In this document: positions 55,441 through 64,000 of the stretch, one piece after another | How the letters are laid out: the number at the start of each line of letters is the position of its first letter | Position numbering within the stretch: position 1 is the first letter of the stretch | NCBI RefSeq assembly: GCF_002968295.1 | Contig: NZ_CP134399.1 | Span: 868,001-932,000 of the forward strand | DNA: 64,000 nucleotides | Direction of reading: 5' to 3' | Origin: Mycobacterium sp. ITM-2016-00317 | GTDB taxonomy: Bacteria; Actinomycetota; Actinomycetes; Mycobacteriales; Mycobacteriaceae | Notes under the pieces: generated by a model | What the model was told of the DNA's origin: nothing | The model's input: the letters and a program-made list of their open reading frames with translations, nothing else | The model's database searches: none | Made by a program: the position numbers and the translations under genes

Positions 55441-57147
55441 ATGATCGCGCAAATCGAATTGTCGAAGTTCCGGGGTTACTCGCGTTTTCACGCGACCTTA
55501 ACGCCGCATGCGTTTCTGGTCGGCCCCAATAGCGCTGGCAAGTCCACGATTATCGAGGCTCTGGCGCTGGCCGAGAAGTGTCTGCGGTTGGCGCGGCGGC
55601 GGTCCCCGTCGATTCGGGTGCAAAGCGGCCAAGGTTCCCGCCGTGCGTATCCCATTCCCTCGCCCCCAGCCGATGAACTCGAAGACCCCGTGCGATACGA
55701 GTTCGGGGCGTCCGAGGCAAGCGTAGTCGTCACGTGGACTTCGGGTGCATCGCTGCACATGCTGTGGCCCGAAGAGGATGAGTACGGGCGCACGGAAGGA
55801 GTTTTTTGGCTCGAATCGGTTCCCGGTACACAAGCGGAATTCAAGTCGATCGCTGACAGATTTACGCCCATCTTCGTCGTACCCGTAGTCACGCCGCTCG
55901 ATCAAATCGAAGAACTGAAGAGCATCGGCTACGTCAAGGACAAGGTCGGTAGCAGGCTTTCGAGCAAGCACTTCCGGAACAATCTCCGAATCATGAAGGC
56001 GGATGGCAATTTCGATGACTTCAAGGATTTCATCGGCCCCTGGTTACCCGAAATCGACCTTCAGGACATCGAATTCGTCGCCGCTGCGAACAGGTTAGCG
56101 CTGTTCTATACCGAGCGGCAGAGTCGCGTCCCGAAGGAAATTGCGTGGGCCGGTGATGGCATGCAGATATGGCTCCAACTGCTCTGGCACCTGCACCGTG
56201 CACGTGGCTCGTCGACCATCGTGCTCGACGAGCCCGAGGTGTACTTGCACCCAGATCTTCAACGGCGCCTAGTGCGGCTACTCGAGGATTTGGACTCACA
56301 GGTCATCATGGCCAGTCACTCCTCCGAGGTGATTACCGAGGCGCTGCCCGAATCGATTGCGTGGATCGATCGCAGGACCACTGCGGCTCGCCGGACCGGA
56401 GCGGCCAAGATGGTCGCAGCGATGTCGGACTCGCTCGGAAGCAACTACAACCTCTCGCTAGTGAGGACACTGCGCAGTCGGACGGTGCTGGCCGTCGAAG
56501 GCGCGACTGCCCGCACTCTCCGTGCAGTTGCTCGAACCGTGAGCGCGAGGTCGGTTGCAACCGAGACCGACATCTCGATCGTTCCCATTCGCTCATTTTC
56601 AAGCTGGGCTAGCGCGGAACCTTTGAAATGGATTGCTAAGGACATGCTGACCGGTGCCACCAAGCTGGCGGTGCTGCTAAACATGGATCTGCGGCCGGAA
56701 TCCTTCAATAGGCAGATCATCGACGAGCTGCGCGGCGACGGCATATACGTACACATCTGGTCAGCCCGCGAAATGCTGAACTTCCTGCTGACTCCGCAAG
56801 TGCTCGCCCGGTCGTCCGGAACCGATGAGTACGCCATGGCCGACCACCTGCTCGGAGCATTCGAGCAAGCCAGGACTGAGGCGAGCGCGTGGTGGTCAAG
56901 ACAGGACCGGCGATTCGGCGACGTGCGGCCTGAAGTGGATGTTATCGCAGAGTTCGACGACCGGTGGGGGCAAAGAGACGGACCGCTGAATCTCGTTTCT
57001 CCTGAGCGGGTAATCTCCGAGTTGAACCGATGGCTGGATGCAGAGGGGTACCGCACACTATCGAGTGAAAGCATCGCTCGCAGTGCAAAGTTGGACGATC
57101 TCCCGCTCGAATTGGTATCGACTCTGCTAGACGTGGAGGAGCTCTAG
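55441..57147 (+). CDS. OLD-like AAA ATPase
   Basis: A 568-residue ATPase starting at ATG 55441 (MIAQIELSKFRGYSRF), typical for RecF/OLD/AAA_15 proteins. Walker A is GPNSAGKST (28-36). After a long insertion come the signature region DGMQIWLQLLWHLHR, Walker B STIVLDEPEVYLHPD (about 258) and MASHSSEVI. The C-terminal part carries VLAVEGATARTL (about 345), like the first TOPRIM motif of OLD nucleases, and a later LLNMDLRPES; the expected acidic DxD is not clear, so nuclease activity is doubtful. Probably works with the preceding gene. Confidence 0.82.
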   Translation: MIAQIELSKFRGYSRFHATLTPHAFLVGPNSAGKSTIIEALALAEKCLRLARRRSPSIRVQSGQGSRRAYPIPSPPADELEDPVRYEFGASEASVVVTWTSGASLHMLWPEEDEYGRTEGVFWLESVPGTQAEFKSIADRFTPIFVVPVVTPLDQIEELKSIGYVKDKVGSRLSSKHFRNNLRIMKADGNFDDFKDFIGPWLPEIDLQDIEFVAAANRLALFYTERQSRVPKEIAWAGDGMQIWLQLLWHLHRARGSSTIVLDEPEVYLHPDLQRRLVRLLEDLDSQVIMASHSSEVITEALPESIAWIDRRTTAARRTGAAKMVAAMSDSLGSNYNLSLVRTLRSRTVLAVEGATARTLRAVARTVSARSVATETDISIVPIRSFSSWASAEPLKWIAKDMLTGATKLAVLLNMDLRPESFNRQIIDELRGDGIYVHIWSAREMLNFLLTPQVLARSSGTDEYAMADHLLGAFEQARTEASAWWSRQDRRFGDVRPEVDVIAEFDDRWGQRDGPLNLVSPERVISELNRWLDAEGYRTLSSESIARSAKLDDLPLELVSTLLDVEEL

Positions 57148-57279
57148 CACCTCCTCGCCGCGTCAGGCTTCGAGCATTGGAAGAGTCTGCTGCAGGATTA
57201 GGTGGCAGATTGACCTGCCCTACGTTTAAGTTCCAGGTTCGGTTACTAACTGACGGCCTGATACGAAAGGCTGACAGCC

Positions 57280-57572
57280 ATGCCCCGCCCCTATCCGGCT
57301 GAGTTCCGGGCCCGTGCGATCGCGCTCGTGCCCGCCGATAAGCCCCAGAACAGCTGATGGTCTCGGCATTCATCCCGTCATGTTGTCCAAGTGGATCAAG
57401 CAGGACGACAATCGACCGCGGCTCACGACCCGGGGTTCAATCGAGTGAATCGACTGAGCTGCGCGCGGCCCGCCGTCGGATCCGAGAATTAGGATCCGAA
57501 CTCGCGATCGTGCGCCAGGCCGCGAGTTTTCTCGGCGAGGACAAGCCTCACCCAAAAGGGTGTATCCGGTGA
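57280..57572 (+). pseudogene. IS3-family orfA, broken
   Basis: ATG 57280 begins MPRPYPAEFRARAIALV and stops after 25 codons. Shifting frame recovers LGIHPVMLSKWIKQD, and a further frame gives ELRAARRRIRELGSELAIVR with FLGEDKPHPKGCIR before the TGA at 57572. Together this is the HTH and leucine-zipper layout of OrfA in IS3-family elements, with at least two lesions. Confidence 0.8.
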
Positions 57573-57712
57573 TCGACCGAGTCGTCGACACCGGGCGCCC
57601 GTGCATCGCTGCTGTGTCATTCTCGGCTTGACGCGGCAGAATTACTACAAACACAAGCGGGCCGACCTGCTGCTCGATGACGCCTACGCCATCGCGATCG
57701 ACGCCGCGGTCC
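57560..57712 (+). pseudogene. IS3-family orfB, 5' fragment
   Basis: The GTG at 57560 overlaps the end of orfA and reads VYPVIDRVVDTGRP, then a one-base shift gives VHRCCVILGLTRQNYYKHKR, the conserved start of OrfB transposases. The DDE catalytic domain is absent; the matching stretch ends near 57710. Confidence 0.7.
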
Positions 57713-58044
57713 CGGGGGACGTCGAGAAGAAGGCGGTCCCCATGCTGTGCCGCGAGGCGCTGGAAGTCGTTGCCTGGGACGTCTTCTCGGCGCGTCATGT
57801 CGCAGCCGGGCATTCCCGAGTGGACGCCGAGGAGGCGTGGGTCGCGACCACGACGCGTCTGCGCGTCGGCTTGGTGGTGGATCCGTCCAGCGACGCGGCG
57901 ATCGACAGGCGGCTGTCCGGCGGCTCGGCGCGACGCGCAACGATGACGGTGGCGACCAAAGGAGTGCACGCCGGCGTGGACGACTATGTCGACGCCGTCA
58001 GGTATGCCCGCCTGGCCACCGCGGACCTGGCGAAGCTGACGTGA
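57713..58044 (+). pseudogene. C-terminal fragment of an unidentified gene joined to the IS remnant
   Basis: About 110 residues (VPGDVEKKAVPMLCREALEV, RRATMTVATKGVHAGVDDYV, ARLATADLAKLT) remain open to the TGA at 58044, in frame with the transposase fragment upstream. The fragment looks like the helical tail of a larger protein whose 5' part was lost when the IS3 element inserted or was deleted. Its stop overlaps the next start (TGATG), so two genes were once coupled. Function unknown. Confidence 0.55.
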
Positions 58045-58385
58045 TGACCGGCCGCGCTTGCTCGCTCGACCACGCCGACCGACTGCTCGACGGAGCGTCC
58101 GGGCTGGGAACGCGGAGGACCACGGATAGCGGCCTTGCTGGCGCGATCTGCGCTCGAAGACTGGCTGGACGAACAGAACGCGTCGTGGGTGCAACAGGCA
58201 TCCGGTTTCCGACGACTCGGTCCAAACGCGTGGCGCTTAAGCCAATTCGGGGCCCACAGCTGGTGGAATGCGCCAAACGTGTCTGGTAGGGACTGAGCCG
58301 CGCCGTGCACCGGCATCCCTACGAACTGCAACCCTCCGTCACCCAGGTCAGGCACCTGGTCGAAGCCGTCCGCGATCTCGGTTGA
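58044..58385 (+). pseudogene. Small helical (HEPN-like?) gene with several lesions
   Basis: ATG 58044 overlaps the previous stop. The frame reads ACSLDHADRLLDGASG, then a frameshift near 58105 gives GGPRIAALLARSALEDWLDE, and a later segment LSRAVHRHPYELQPSVTQVR with HLVEAVRDLG ends at 58385 after an in-frame stop near 58287. The all-helical ALLARSALEDWLDE pattern recalls HEPN-type small proteins but lacks a clear RxxxxH, so the family is a guess. Non-functional as read. Confidence 0.5.
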
Positions 58386-58684
58386 CAGGCCTCAAACTGG
58401 AAGTGTTTGTCCATAGTTGTTCGCGGCCGACTGTTGCAACCCTTTCGACGCGCGACCTGGGACGATGGCTGTTGAAGGCTCGGACGTGCGTTGCACAACT
58501 GCGCCAAACGGGTCGCCGAACTTGCAGCGGCGGTTCAGGTTCAAGCAGTGCATCGATCCCTGCGTCTGGGGCGCGCGGCGGCGCCGCCACGCAGGTGTCC
58601 GACTGCCTGCCTCCACGCAGTGCGGGAGCGGTAACTTCTCCTCGCCGGTGCGGGGCGACCTCGCCCAGTCGACACAAGGCGGTT
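58386..58684. other. Gap without recognisable gene
   Basis: About 300 bp between the decayed gene and the leftward gene ending at 58685. Open frames exist on both strands but have unlikely composition and no motif. Probably debris from the rearrangements on its left. Confidence 0.5.
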
Positions 58685-59305
58685 TCAGGTTGGTCTGGTC
58701 GCTCCCAGACTTTCAAGGAAACGCCTTACCAGGAAGCCGACGCTGCCGGGAACTGACTCTTCGGTGGACGCCGTTAGGCGAATGAGCGCGTCTCGTAGGT
58801 CCTTCTCGTCCTCCGACAAGCTCGCATAGCTGGCCGTCTTGAGCGCCAACTGCACGGCGACCATCTGCAGCGACATCATGCGCGTCGGGTTCAGGTTCGC
58901 CTGCTTCCATTGAAGCTGGCTGACGAACTTCTTGTCGGCACCCCGGGTCATCATCCGGTAGAAGCCGTCGGTACCCGGGATGAGCTGACCCCTCTGTATC
59001 GCCTTGACGCTGTCAGGGTGCAGCTGGACGAACTTCGCGGACTGGCCGAGGAATGCTCCGGCACCGGCGGCCAAACCGACCGCCTTGCCGACCGACGCCT
59101 TGTCGGCGTCGATCACGTCGACCGCGTTGCCGGCCAGACCGCGAATGCGTGCGACATACGTGTCGACCTCGGTGGGGTCGCCGGCAACCAAGAGCCCTTC
59201 AGATTGCACGCACACCGCCATCTCGCCGTCCTGAAGGATCGACGGAGAGTCGTCCGAAGTATTTGCCAGTTCGTGCGTCGACGACCTGTCGATTTCGTCG
59301 GTCAT
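58685..59305 (-). CDS. Hypothetical protein, probably C-terminally shortened
   Basis: A 206-residue protein starting at ATG 59305, six bases after AGGGGG (an ATG two codons upstream is too close). It has EGLLVAGDPTEVDTYVARIR and the KAVGLAAGAGAFLGQSAKFV, HPDSVKAIQRGQLIPGTDGF, YRMMTRGADKKFV segments that I associate with the N-terminus of longer actinobacterial proteins of unknown function. The last 40 residues look unlike that family, and the gene end lies beside scrambled DNA, so truncation is likely. Confidence 0.55.
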   Translation of the reverse strand: MTDEIDRSSTHELANTSDDSPSILQDGEMAVCVQSEGLLVAGDPTEVDTYVARIRGLAGNAVDVIDADKASVGKAVGLAAGAGAFLGQSAKFVQLHPDSVKAIQRGQLIPGTDGFYRMMTRGADKKFVSQLQWKQANLNPTRMMSLQMVAVQLALKTASYASLSEDEKDLRDALIRLTASTEESVPGSVGFLVRRFLESLGATRPT

Positions 59306-59604
59306 TGTCATCCCCCTGTGCTCCCGTTGGGCATTCTAGAGGCGCATACCCCCTGATGAGCGACTGCTACCGTCCCTGCCTGCTCGTGAAAGCGGTTCGC
59401 GGCTTGCGCCGCCCATCGAAGAGTCGTCCCGAGAGCCGCTCCGACCTCCGGTAATCGTCACTTCCGTCAGTACTGCCGAGAGAGATCGCGGAAGCCGTGC
59501 TTTGATGGCCTAGCAATATGTCGGACGGTCCGGCTAGCCTTCGCCAGGATTACGTCAGGGGTGCGGGCAGTATGCGCAGCCGGGTGGGGACGAAGGGTTG
59601 GGTC
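59306..59604. other. Divergent intergenic region
   Basis: 299 bp between the leftward hypothetical gene and the large rightward gene. It should hold both promoters. No repeat, RNA gene or convincing small ORF seen. Confidence 0.5.
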
Positions 59605-62600
59605 ATGGAGCAGGTTGACTATCGAACGCATGTCGAGGACATGCTCGACATCCTGATCGACGGGTTAGGGCCCTTCGTTGCCAGGGTGCTGGCAATGCAC
59701 GTGCCGGACGGCTCGCAGTGGCCGGAAGTCGTGCGTCGCGCCGACGTCGCAGCCGGGCGGCGCGGCGGTGAGTACCGCACCGGCGATCTCTCGCTGATTC
59801 TGCGGGCGATGACGGAGCGACTCGGCACCGTCGGCTACCCGTTCGCCCGGCAGATGCCTCGTCAGGCGGAGATCTATGCGAACGAGCTGCGGGAGGTTCG
59901 CGACCAGTGGGCTCGCAAGGAGCCTTTCGCTTCCGCGCAGGCGCTGCGCGCGATGGACTCGGCCGAGTTGTTGCTTCGGGCGGTGGGCGCCGACGCGCAA
60001 GCGGATTCTGTGGCGGCGATGAAATCCGGCGCAGACGTGCAGCTAGCTCGAACCCAGACACAAACCGTGGTCGACCACAGCAAGTCGGGGTCAGCCGTGC
60101 GGCAGACGAGCGCAACTGGCTCGTCCCCCTCGATCGAGGTCTCGGCCGTCAGCGATCTGAGTTACGCGATGGCGCACTGCCGAATCCCGGTCATCGAGCA
60201 CATCACTGTCACCAATCCTGGCAGCGACATCCACGGCGCGACCGTCGAGGTCGACGTCGTCAGCGCCGACGGTTCTCATGGGGGACCCCGTGAGTTCCAC
60301 CTCGACCTCGCCGCCGACAAGCCGACTGTGCTCCGCGACGTCGACCTGCAACTCGATCCTGCGTCGATGCTGGCCGTCGATGAACAGCGCCCGGGTAGCA
60401 TCCGCGTCGTCCTGCGCTCGGCCGAGGGCCAGGTCCTTTCCGAGTGCCGGCAGGACGTCAACATCCTTGCCGCCAAGCAGTGGAAGGCCACACCGCCGCA
60501 GCTCGCCCTGGAGATGTTGGCCGCCTACGTGCAGCCCAACTCGCTGGCGGTCGCGGCGGTGCTCCCGCAGGTATCCGACCGGCTCCAGTCATTGACTGGC
60601 AATTCGGCCATCGACGGTTACCAGAGCGACAACCCTGACCGGGTGGACGCGATCGCTCGCGCGGTCTTCGACACGATGCGGGCCCGCGACATTCGATACG
60701 CGGAGCCGCCGGCAAGCTGGGGCGACCAGGGGCAGAAGGTGCGCACACCGGCCGAGGTCCTCGACAGCCGCCTCGGCACCTGCCTCGATACCACCCTGGC
60801 CATGGCCGCGATTCTGGAGCAGGCTGGCATCAACTCCACAGTGTGGGTCCTCAAAGGACACGCTTTCCTGGGATATTGGCGCAATGACTCTGCGCTGACC
60901 ACAGTGTCGACCACCGAGGTCATCGATGTCGTCAACCAGGTCGACCTGAGAAACATCGGATTGATCGAGACGACGCTCGTCACGCAGAGCGCCACAGACA
61001 CGACCTTCGACGATGCGTTGCGCGCGCCGCGGATCAAACACCTCGGCGACGATCTCACCGATCTCATCGGTATTACCGATATACGGCAAGCGCGCGAGGC
61101 GCGGATCTTCCCCCTCCCCAGCCGCGACGTCGACAAGGACGGCAACGTCGTCGTCACGACATATGAGCCCGGCAGTCGGGTGATCGAGCCCTACGTCGTC
61201 CGGACAGGACAACAGCGCACCACTGATGGCGAGATCGTGCCAGCGCGGGTGGCGCAGTGGAAGAACGCGCTGCTGGACCTCAGCCTACGTAACAAACTGA
61301 TCAACTACACCGATCGGGCAGGCTACCGAATCGACGTGCCGGCAATGGGTCTCGGGCGCCTTGAAGATGCGATCAACGCCGGTGCACCGATTGCACTCAC
61401 GCCGTCTGACGAGGTCAAAAGCGTCGACCAGGCTCGCGGAATCCGCTTCGGACGCGACCTTCCCGAGCAGGAGCGGATGCTGCTGCTCGCCGACAAGAAC
61501 GCCGCCTATATCGACATCACCGAGGCCGCCTACCAGAGCAAGCTCCGCTACCTGGCGAACAAGGCCAAGACCATTGTGGAGGAGACTGGCGCCAACAACC
61601 TCTACCTTGCGTTCGGGATGCTGCACTGGCGGTTCAACGACCGCGATCTCCGCTCCCCGCTGGTCCTGGTGCCAGTCAGGATGACGACCAAGAATCGCGG
61701 TGAACGCTACGTGCTCAGTCTCGATGAGGCCGGCACGTCCACGCCGAACTTCTGTCTTCTGGAGAAACTCCGCGTCGCGTTGAATCTGCAGATCCCCGGT
61801 CTGGCCAACCCCGTCGAAGATGCCTCCGGCATCGACCTCGGAGCGGCTTTCACGGCGGTGCGGCAAGCTGTGGCGGATGCCGGGCTGCACTTCCGGGTCG
61901 AAGACAGCGTCCACCTGTCGATTCTTCAGTTCGCCAAGTTCCCGCTCTGGAAGGATCTCGACGAATCCTGGAAAGAGCTGTCCCACAACAGCTTGGTAAC
62001 GCATCTGATCGATTCGCCACAGCAGCCGTTTGTCGATCCCGCGGCGGCCACGACGGATGTCACCCTCGACGACTTGGGTGCCTCGGTTCCGGTGCCGGCC
62101 GACTCGTCGCAGCTCCGCGCCGTCGCGGATGCGGTCGCGGGCAAGACCTTTGTTCTCGAGGGACCGCCGGGAACCGGCAAATCCCAGACCATCACAAACC
62201 TCCTGGCCCACGCGATGGCCTCCGGACGACGCGTCCTGTTCGTCGCGGAGAAGCGCGCCGCCCTCGACGTCGTGAAGAAGCGTTTGGAGGCAGTGGGTCT
62301 CGGCGAGCTGTCGCTGGATCTGCACGACAAGTCGGCCCGCCCCTCAGCGGTCCGTACCCAGATCAAGGAGGCGCTGGAACTCCGTATCAGCCACGACGAG
62401 GACCTGCTGCGAACCCAACTCCAAGTTGCGGAATCGAGCCGACGCAGCCTGGCGCGGTACGCCGGCCGCCTCCACGAGAGGAACGCGGTTCAGCAGTCGC
62501 TGTACAGCGCCCGCTCGCGAGAACTGGCGATGGACAGGCAGATCGAGCCGTTCGAGGTCCCCAAGGAACTGGTGGCAGGAATTACTCCCGACGCCTTTGA

Positions 62601-64000
62601 CGGACTCCGGGCGAGCCTGCGGTCGCTGCCGGAGTATGCGGACCCGGCCCGACCGCGGCCGGGTCACCCCTGGGGGTTCATCGACGTGCCGCCCGCCAGC
62701 GGCCTGAACGCTGCTGAGATCTACGCCGTAGCCATACAGTTCGACACTGCCCTCAACGCGATCCACAAGGGCGGCGTGGACATTGCCGCGATCGCTCGGG
62801 CGGGGAACCCGTCGCGGCTTGCGGCGTGGGTCCAGCTCGCGGCGCAGACACGATTCCCACTGCCTGCTGTCGACGCGCTGCACGCCCCTGCGGGTCAGGC
62901 GGAACTCTCGGCCATCGAGGGGTTGCTTGCGGCCATCGCCGCCTCGTCGGGGGACTGGTTGTCGACCGTGACGCCCGCCGCGATGGATGTCGACATGCCG
63001 GCGATACACGAAGCGGCAATCGAAGCCGACGAATCAGGCTTCTTCGGCCGCAAGAAGCGCCGCCGTGCCGTCTTGTCCCAGATGACCGACGTGCTGGCAG
63101 TCGACGGCTCAACCGTGCACCTGAAGACGTTGTCCGAGCTGACGGCGAAGGTCGCGGCCACCCACTCCCTTGTTGCCGATGTGCGGTCCCGGGTTTCGGG
63201 ACTGCCGGTGGCGGTGTTCGACCGGCCGTGGAGTCCGCTGGTTCCCCAGGACCTCGCTCATCTTGAACAGACGATCGCCGCGCTGCGACGCGTCGGCTCG
63301 ACGCTGTCTGCCGCGACGGCCGAGGCCCATGTTCAAGACCTGCGTGCGTTCTACGCCGGCACCGCGCAGGGGCACCTTGCCGAACCGCTGCAGACGGTCG
63401 CGACGTCGTGGCCGCGATTGGTCGAGCTTACCGGCGCGACCGCAGCCCAGCAGAGTGCGTGGGTTGGCGACGGCACGTTCATCGACAAGTGGTGGGCGAC
63501 ACGAATCGAACGCCGCCTGGAAAGCTCTGCCTCGATCGAGTGCTGGGTCGCGCTGATCAACCACCTCGAGCCACTACGGCGCATGGGTATGGCGGCTGCG
63601 CGGATAGGAATACTGCAGGGGCGCAGTGATGCCAACGACGCGGCCATGGCGTTCGACCGCGGTGTGGCGCAAGCGTCGATCTCGGAACGACTCCTCGCCA
63701 GCGACCTGGTCGATTTCGACGTGCCAGCACACACCAAGGCGATCGAACGGTTCACCTCGAGCGCCGCGGTGATTCGCTCGGAGCTTCGTCGATCGATTCC
63801 GGCAAAGCTGTTGAGCAAGCGCAGCTTCAACGTCGACTCGATGAACGGTCAGGTCGGCGGATTGCGTCGGCAGCTGGACAAGAAGCGTGGCGGCATGAGT
63901 GTTCGTGCGTTGATGGAAAACTACGGAGAACTGATCACCCAGATTCTCCCGTGCACGTTGATGAGTCCCGACTCCGTCGCGCGGTTCTTCCCCGCCCGAC
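59605..64000 (+). CDS. Giant DUF4011 helicase with N-terminal Swt1-type HEPN (partial, runs off right edge)
   Basis: The frame from ATG 59605 stays open to the end of the window: at least 1465 residues. In order: a Swt1-like HEPN region (about 10-135; VRDQWARKEPFASAQALRAM with DSAELLLRAVGA); a beta-rich part; a transglutaminase-like core with RLGTCLDTTLAMAAIL (Cys393) and LKGHAFLGYW (His419); a DUF4011 start WKNALLDLSLRNKLINYTD (about 552); and a superfamily 1 AAA helicase with Walker A GPPGTGKSQT (853-862) and VAEKRAALDVVKKRLE. Full-length relatives continue with helicase motifs and a Vsr/DUF3320-type nuclease, as in the Hhe defence family; that part is outside the window. Confidence 0.85.
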   Translation, partial: MEQVDYRTHVEDMLDILIDGLGPFVARVLAMHVPDGSQWPEVVRRADVAAGRRGGEYRTGDLSLILRAMTERLGTVGYPFARQMPRQAEIYANELREVRDQWARKEPFASAQALRAMDSAELLLRAVGADAQADSVAAMKSGADVQLARTQTQTVVDHSKSGSAVRQTSATGSSPSIEVSAVSDLSYAMAHCRIPVIEHITVTNPGSDIHGATVEVDVVSADGSHGGPREFHLDLAADKPTVLRDVDLQLDPASMLAVDEQRPGSIRVVLRSAEGQVLSECRQDVNILAAKQWKATPPQLALEMLAAYVQPNSLAVAAVLPQVSDRLQSLTGNSAIDGYQSDNPDRVDAIARAVFDTMRARDIRYAEPPASWGDQGQKVRTPAEVLDSRLGTCLDTTLAMAAILEQAGINSTVWVLKGHAFLGYWRNDSALTTVSTTEVIDVVNQVDLRNIGLIETTLVTQSATDTTFDDALRAPRIKHLGDDLTDLIGITDIRQAREARIFPLPSRDVDKDGNVVVTTYEPGSRVIEPYVVRTGQQRTTDGEIVPARVAQWKNALLDLSLRNKLINYTDRAGYRIDVPAMGLGRLEDAINAGAPIALTPSDEVKSVDQARGIRFGRDLPEQERMLLLADKNAAYIDITEAAYQSKLRYLANKAKTIVEETGANNLYLAFGMLHWRFNDRDLRSPLVLVPVRMTTKNRGERYVLSLDEAGTSTPNFCLLEKLRVALNLQIPGLANPVEDASGIDLGAAFTAVRQAVADAGLHFRVEDSVHLSILQFAKFPLWKDLDESWKELSHNSLVTHLIDSPQQPFVDPAAATTDVTLDDLGASVPVPADSSQLRAVADAVAGKTFVLEGPPGTGKSQTITNLLAHAMASGRRVLFVAEKRAALDVVKKRLEAVGLGELSLDLHDKSARPSAVRTQIKEALELRISHDEDLLRTQLQVAESSRRSLARYAGRLHERNAVQQSLYSARSRELAMDRQIEPFEVPKELVAGITPDAFDGLRASLRSLPEYADPARPRPGHPWGFIDVPPASGLNAAEIYAVAIQFDTALNAIHKGGVDIAAIARAGNPSRLAAWVQLAAQTRFPLPAVDALHAPAGQAELSAIEGLLAAIAASSGDWLSTVTPAAMDVDMPAIHEAAIEADESGFFGRKKRRRAVLSQMTDVLAVDGSTVHLKTLSELTAKVAATHSLVADVRSRVSGLPVAVFDRPWSPLVPQDLAHLEQTIAALRRVGSTLSAATAEAHVQDLRAFYAGTAQGHLAEPLQTVATSWPRLVELTGATAAQQSAWVGDGTFIDKWWATRIERRLESSASIECWVALINHLEPLRRMGMAAARIGILQGRSDANDAAMAFDRGVAQASISERLLASDLVDFDVPAHTKAIERFTSSAAVIRSELRRSIPAKLLSKRSFNVDSMNGQVGGLRRQLDKKRGGMSVRALMENYGELITQILPCTLMSPDSVARFFPAR

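Larger units (their letters stand above)
57280..57712 (+). mobile_element. Decayed IS3-family insertion sequence remnant
   Basis: Fragments of orfA and the first part of orfB occur in the correct order and overlap arrangement, both broken by frameshifts or small deletions. orfB stops matching after about 50 residues, where a different gene fragment begins, so the element has lost most of its transposase. It lies about 130 bp after the OLD-like ATPase. Confidence 0.75.

Overview
The window reads as chromosome of a high-GC actinobacterium, most likely a rapid-growing Mycobacterium (Mycolicibacterium) or close relative. This rests on the gene families present: an mmpS-mmpL pair with a divergent TetR gene, a second MmpL, a WS/DGAT acyltransferase, three GAF-ANTAR regulators, a PonA2-type penicillin-binding protein with PASTA and proline-rich tail, a transmembrane Ser/Thr kinase, DUF5994, DUF6480-like, DUF1206 and DUF2293 proteins, and a fatty-acyl-AMP ligase. 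No rRNA or tRNA gene and no CRISPR array was recognised.

Positions 1-36.3 kb are chromosome-like. 0-7.5 kb holds a small membrane protein, an RsbW-like ATPase, an MmpL transporter, a DUF5994 gene, a cold-shock gene with a perfect 17-bp terminator hairpin, a secreted alpha/beta hydrolase with an acidic repetitive N-terminus, and a second DUF5994 gene. 8-20.4 kb contains a duplicated glycosyltransferase/desaturase module. Copy A is GT4 then desaturase. Copy B is GT4, an (alpha/alpha)6-type glycosidase-like protein and a GH130-like protein, joined by ATGA overlaps, then a desaturase. Between the copies lie a small conserved gene, three GAF-ANTAR regulators and a fatty-acyl-AMP ligase broken by one frameshift. 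20.4-36.3 kb holds mmpL/mmpS/tetR, WS/DGAT, kinase, PonA2, an MHS-family transporter, DUF2293, DUF1206 and a second copy of the secreted acidic hydrolase.

From 36.5 kb to the right edge the content changes to a defence island with several modules. (1) 36.5-39.4 kb is a type II restriction-modification operon: NaeI-family endonuclease, C5-cytosine methyltransferase and Vsr mismatch endonuclease. (2) Divergent from it, 39.5-47.9 kb carries an unrecognised 1030-aa protein and a 1753-aa DUF1998-type superfamily 2 helicase, an architecture resembling Druantia or DISARM helicase systems. (3) 48.3-49.1 kb is a decayed IS21-family element. (4) 49.2-50.2 kb is a stand-alone RelA/SpoT-domain protein. 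(5) 50.5-54.6 kb is a compact ParB-like, SNF2-like helicase and DUF3883-like nuclease operon, divergent from (6) a four-cysteine (HNH-like) protein and an OLD-like AAA ATPase at 54.7-57.1 kb. (7) 57.3-58.4 kb is an IS3-family relic followed by two decayed genes. (8) An apparently shortened hypothetical gene precedes a very large protein that runs off the right edge, with Swt1-type HEPN, transglutaminase-like, DUF4011 and AAA helicase regions, resembling the Hhe defence family.

The best candidate for an undescribed system is module 5+6, since I cannot match its gene combination to a named system. The 1030-aa partner in module 2 is the second candidate.
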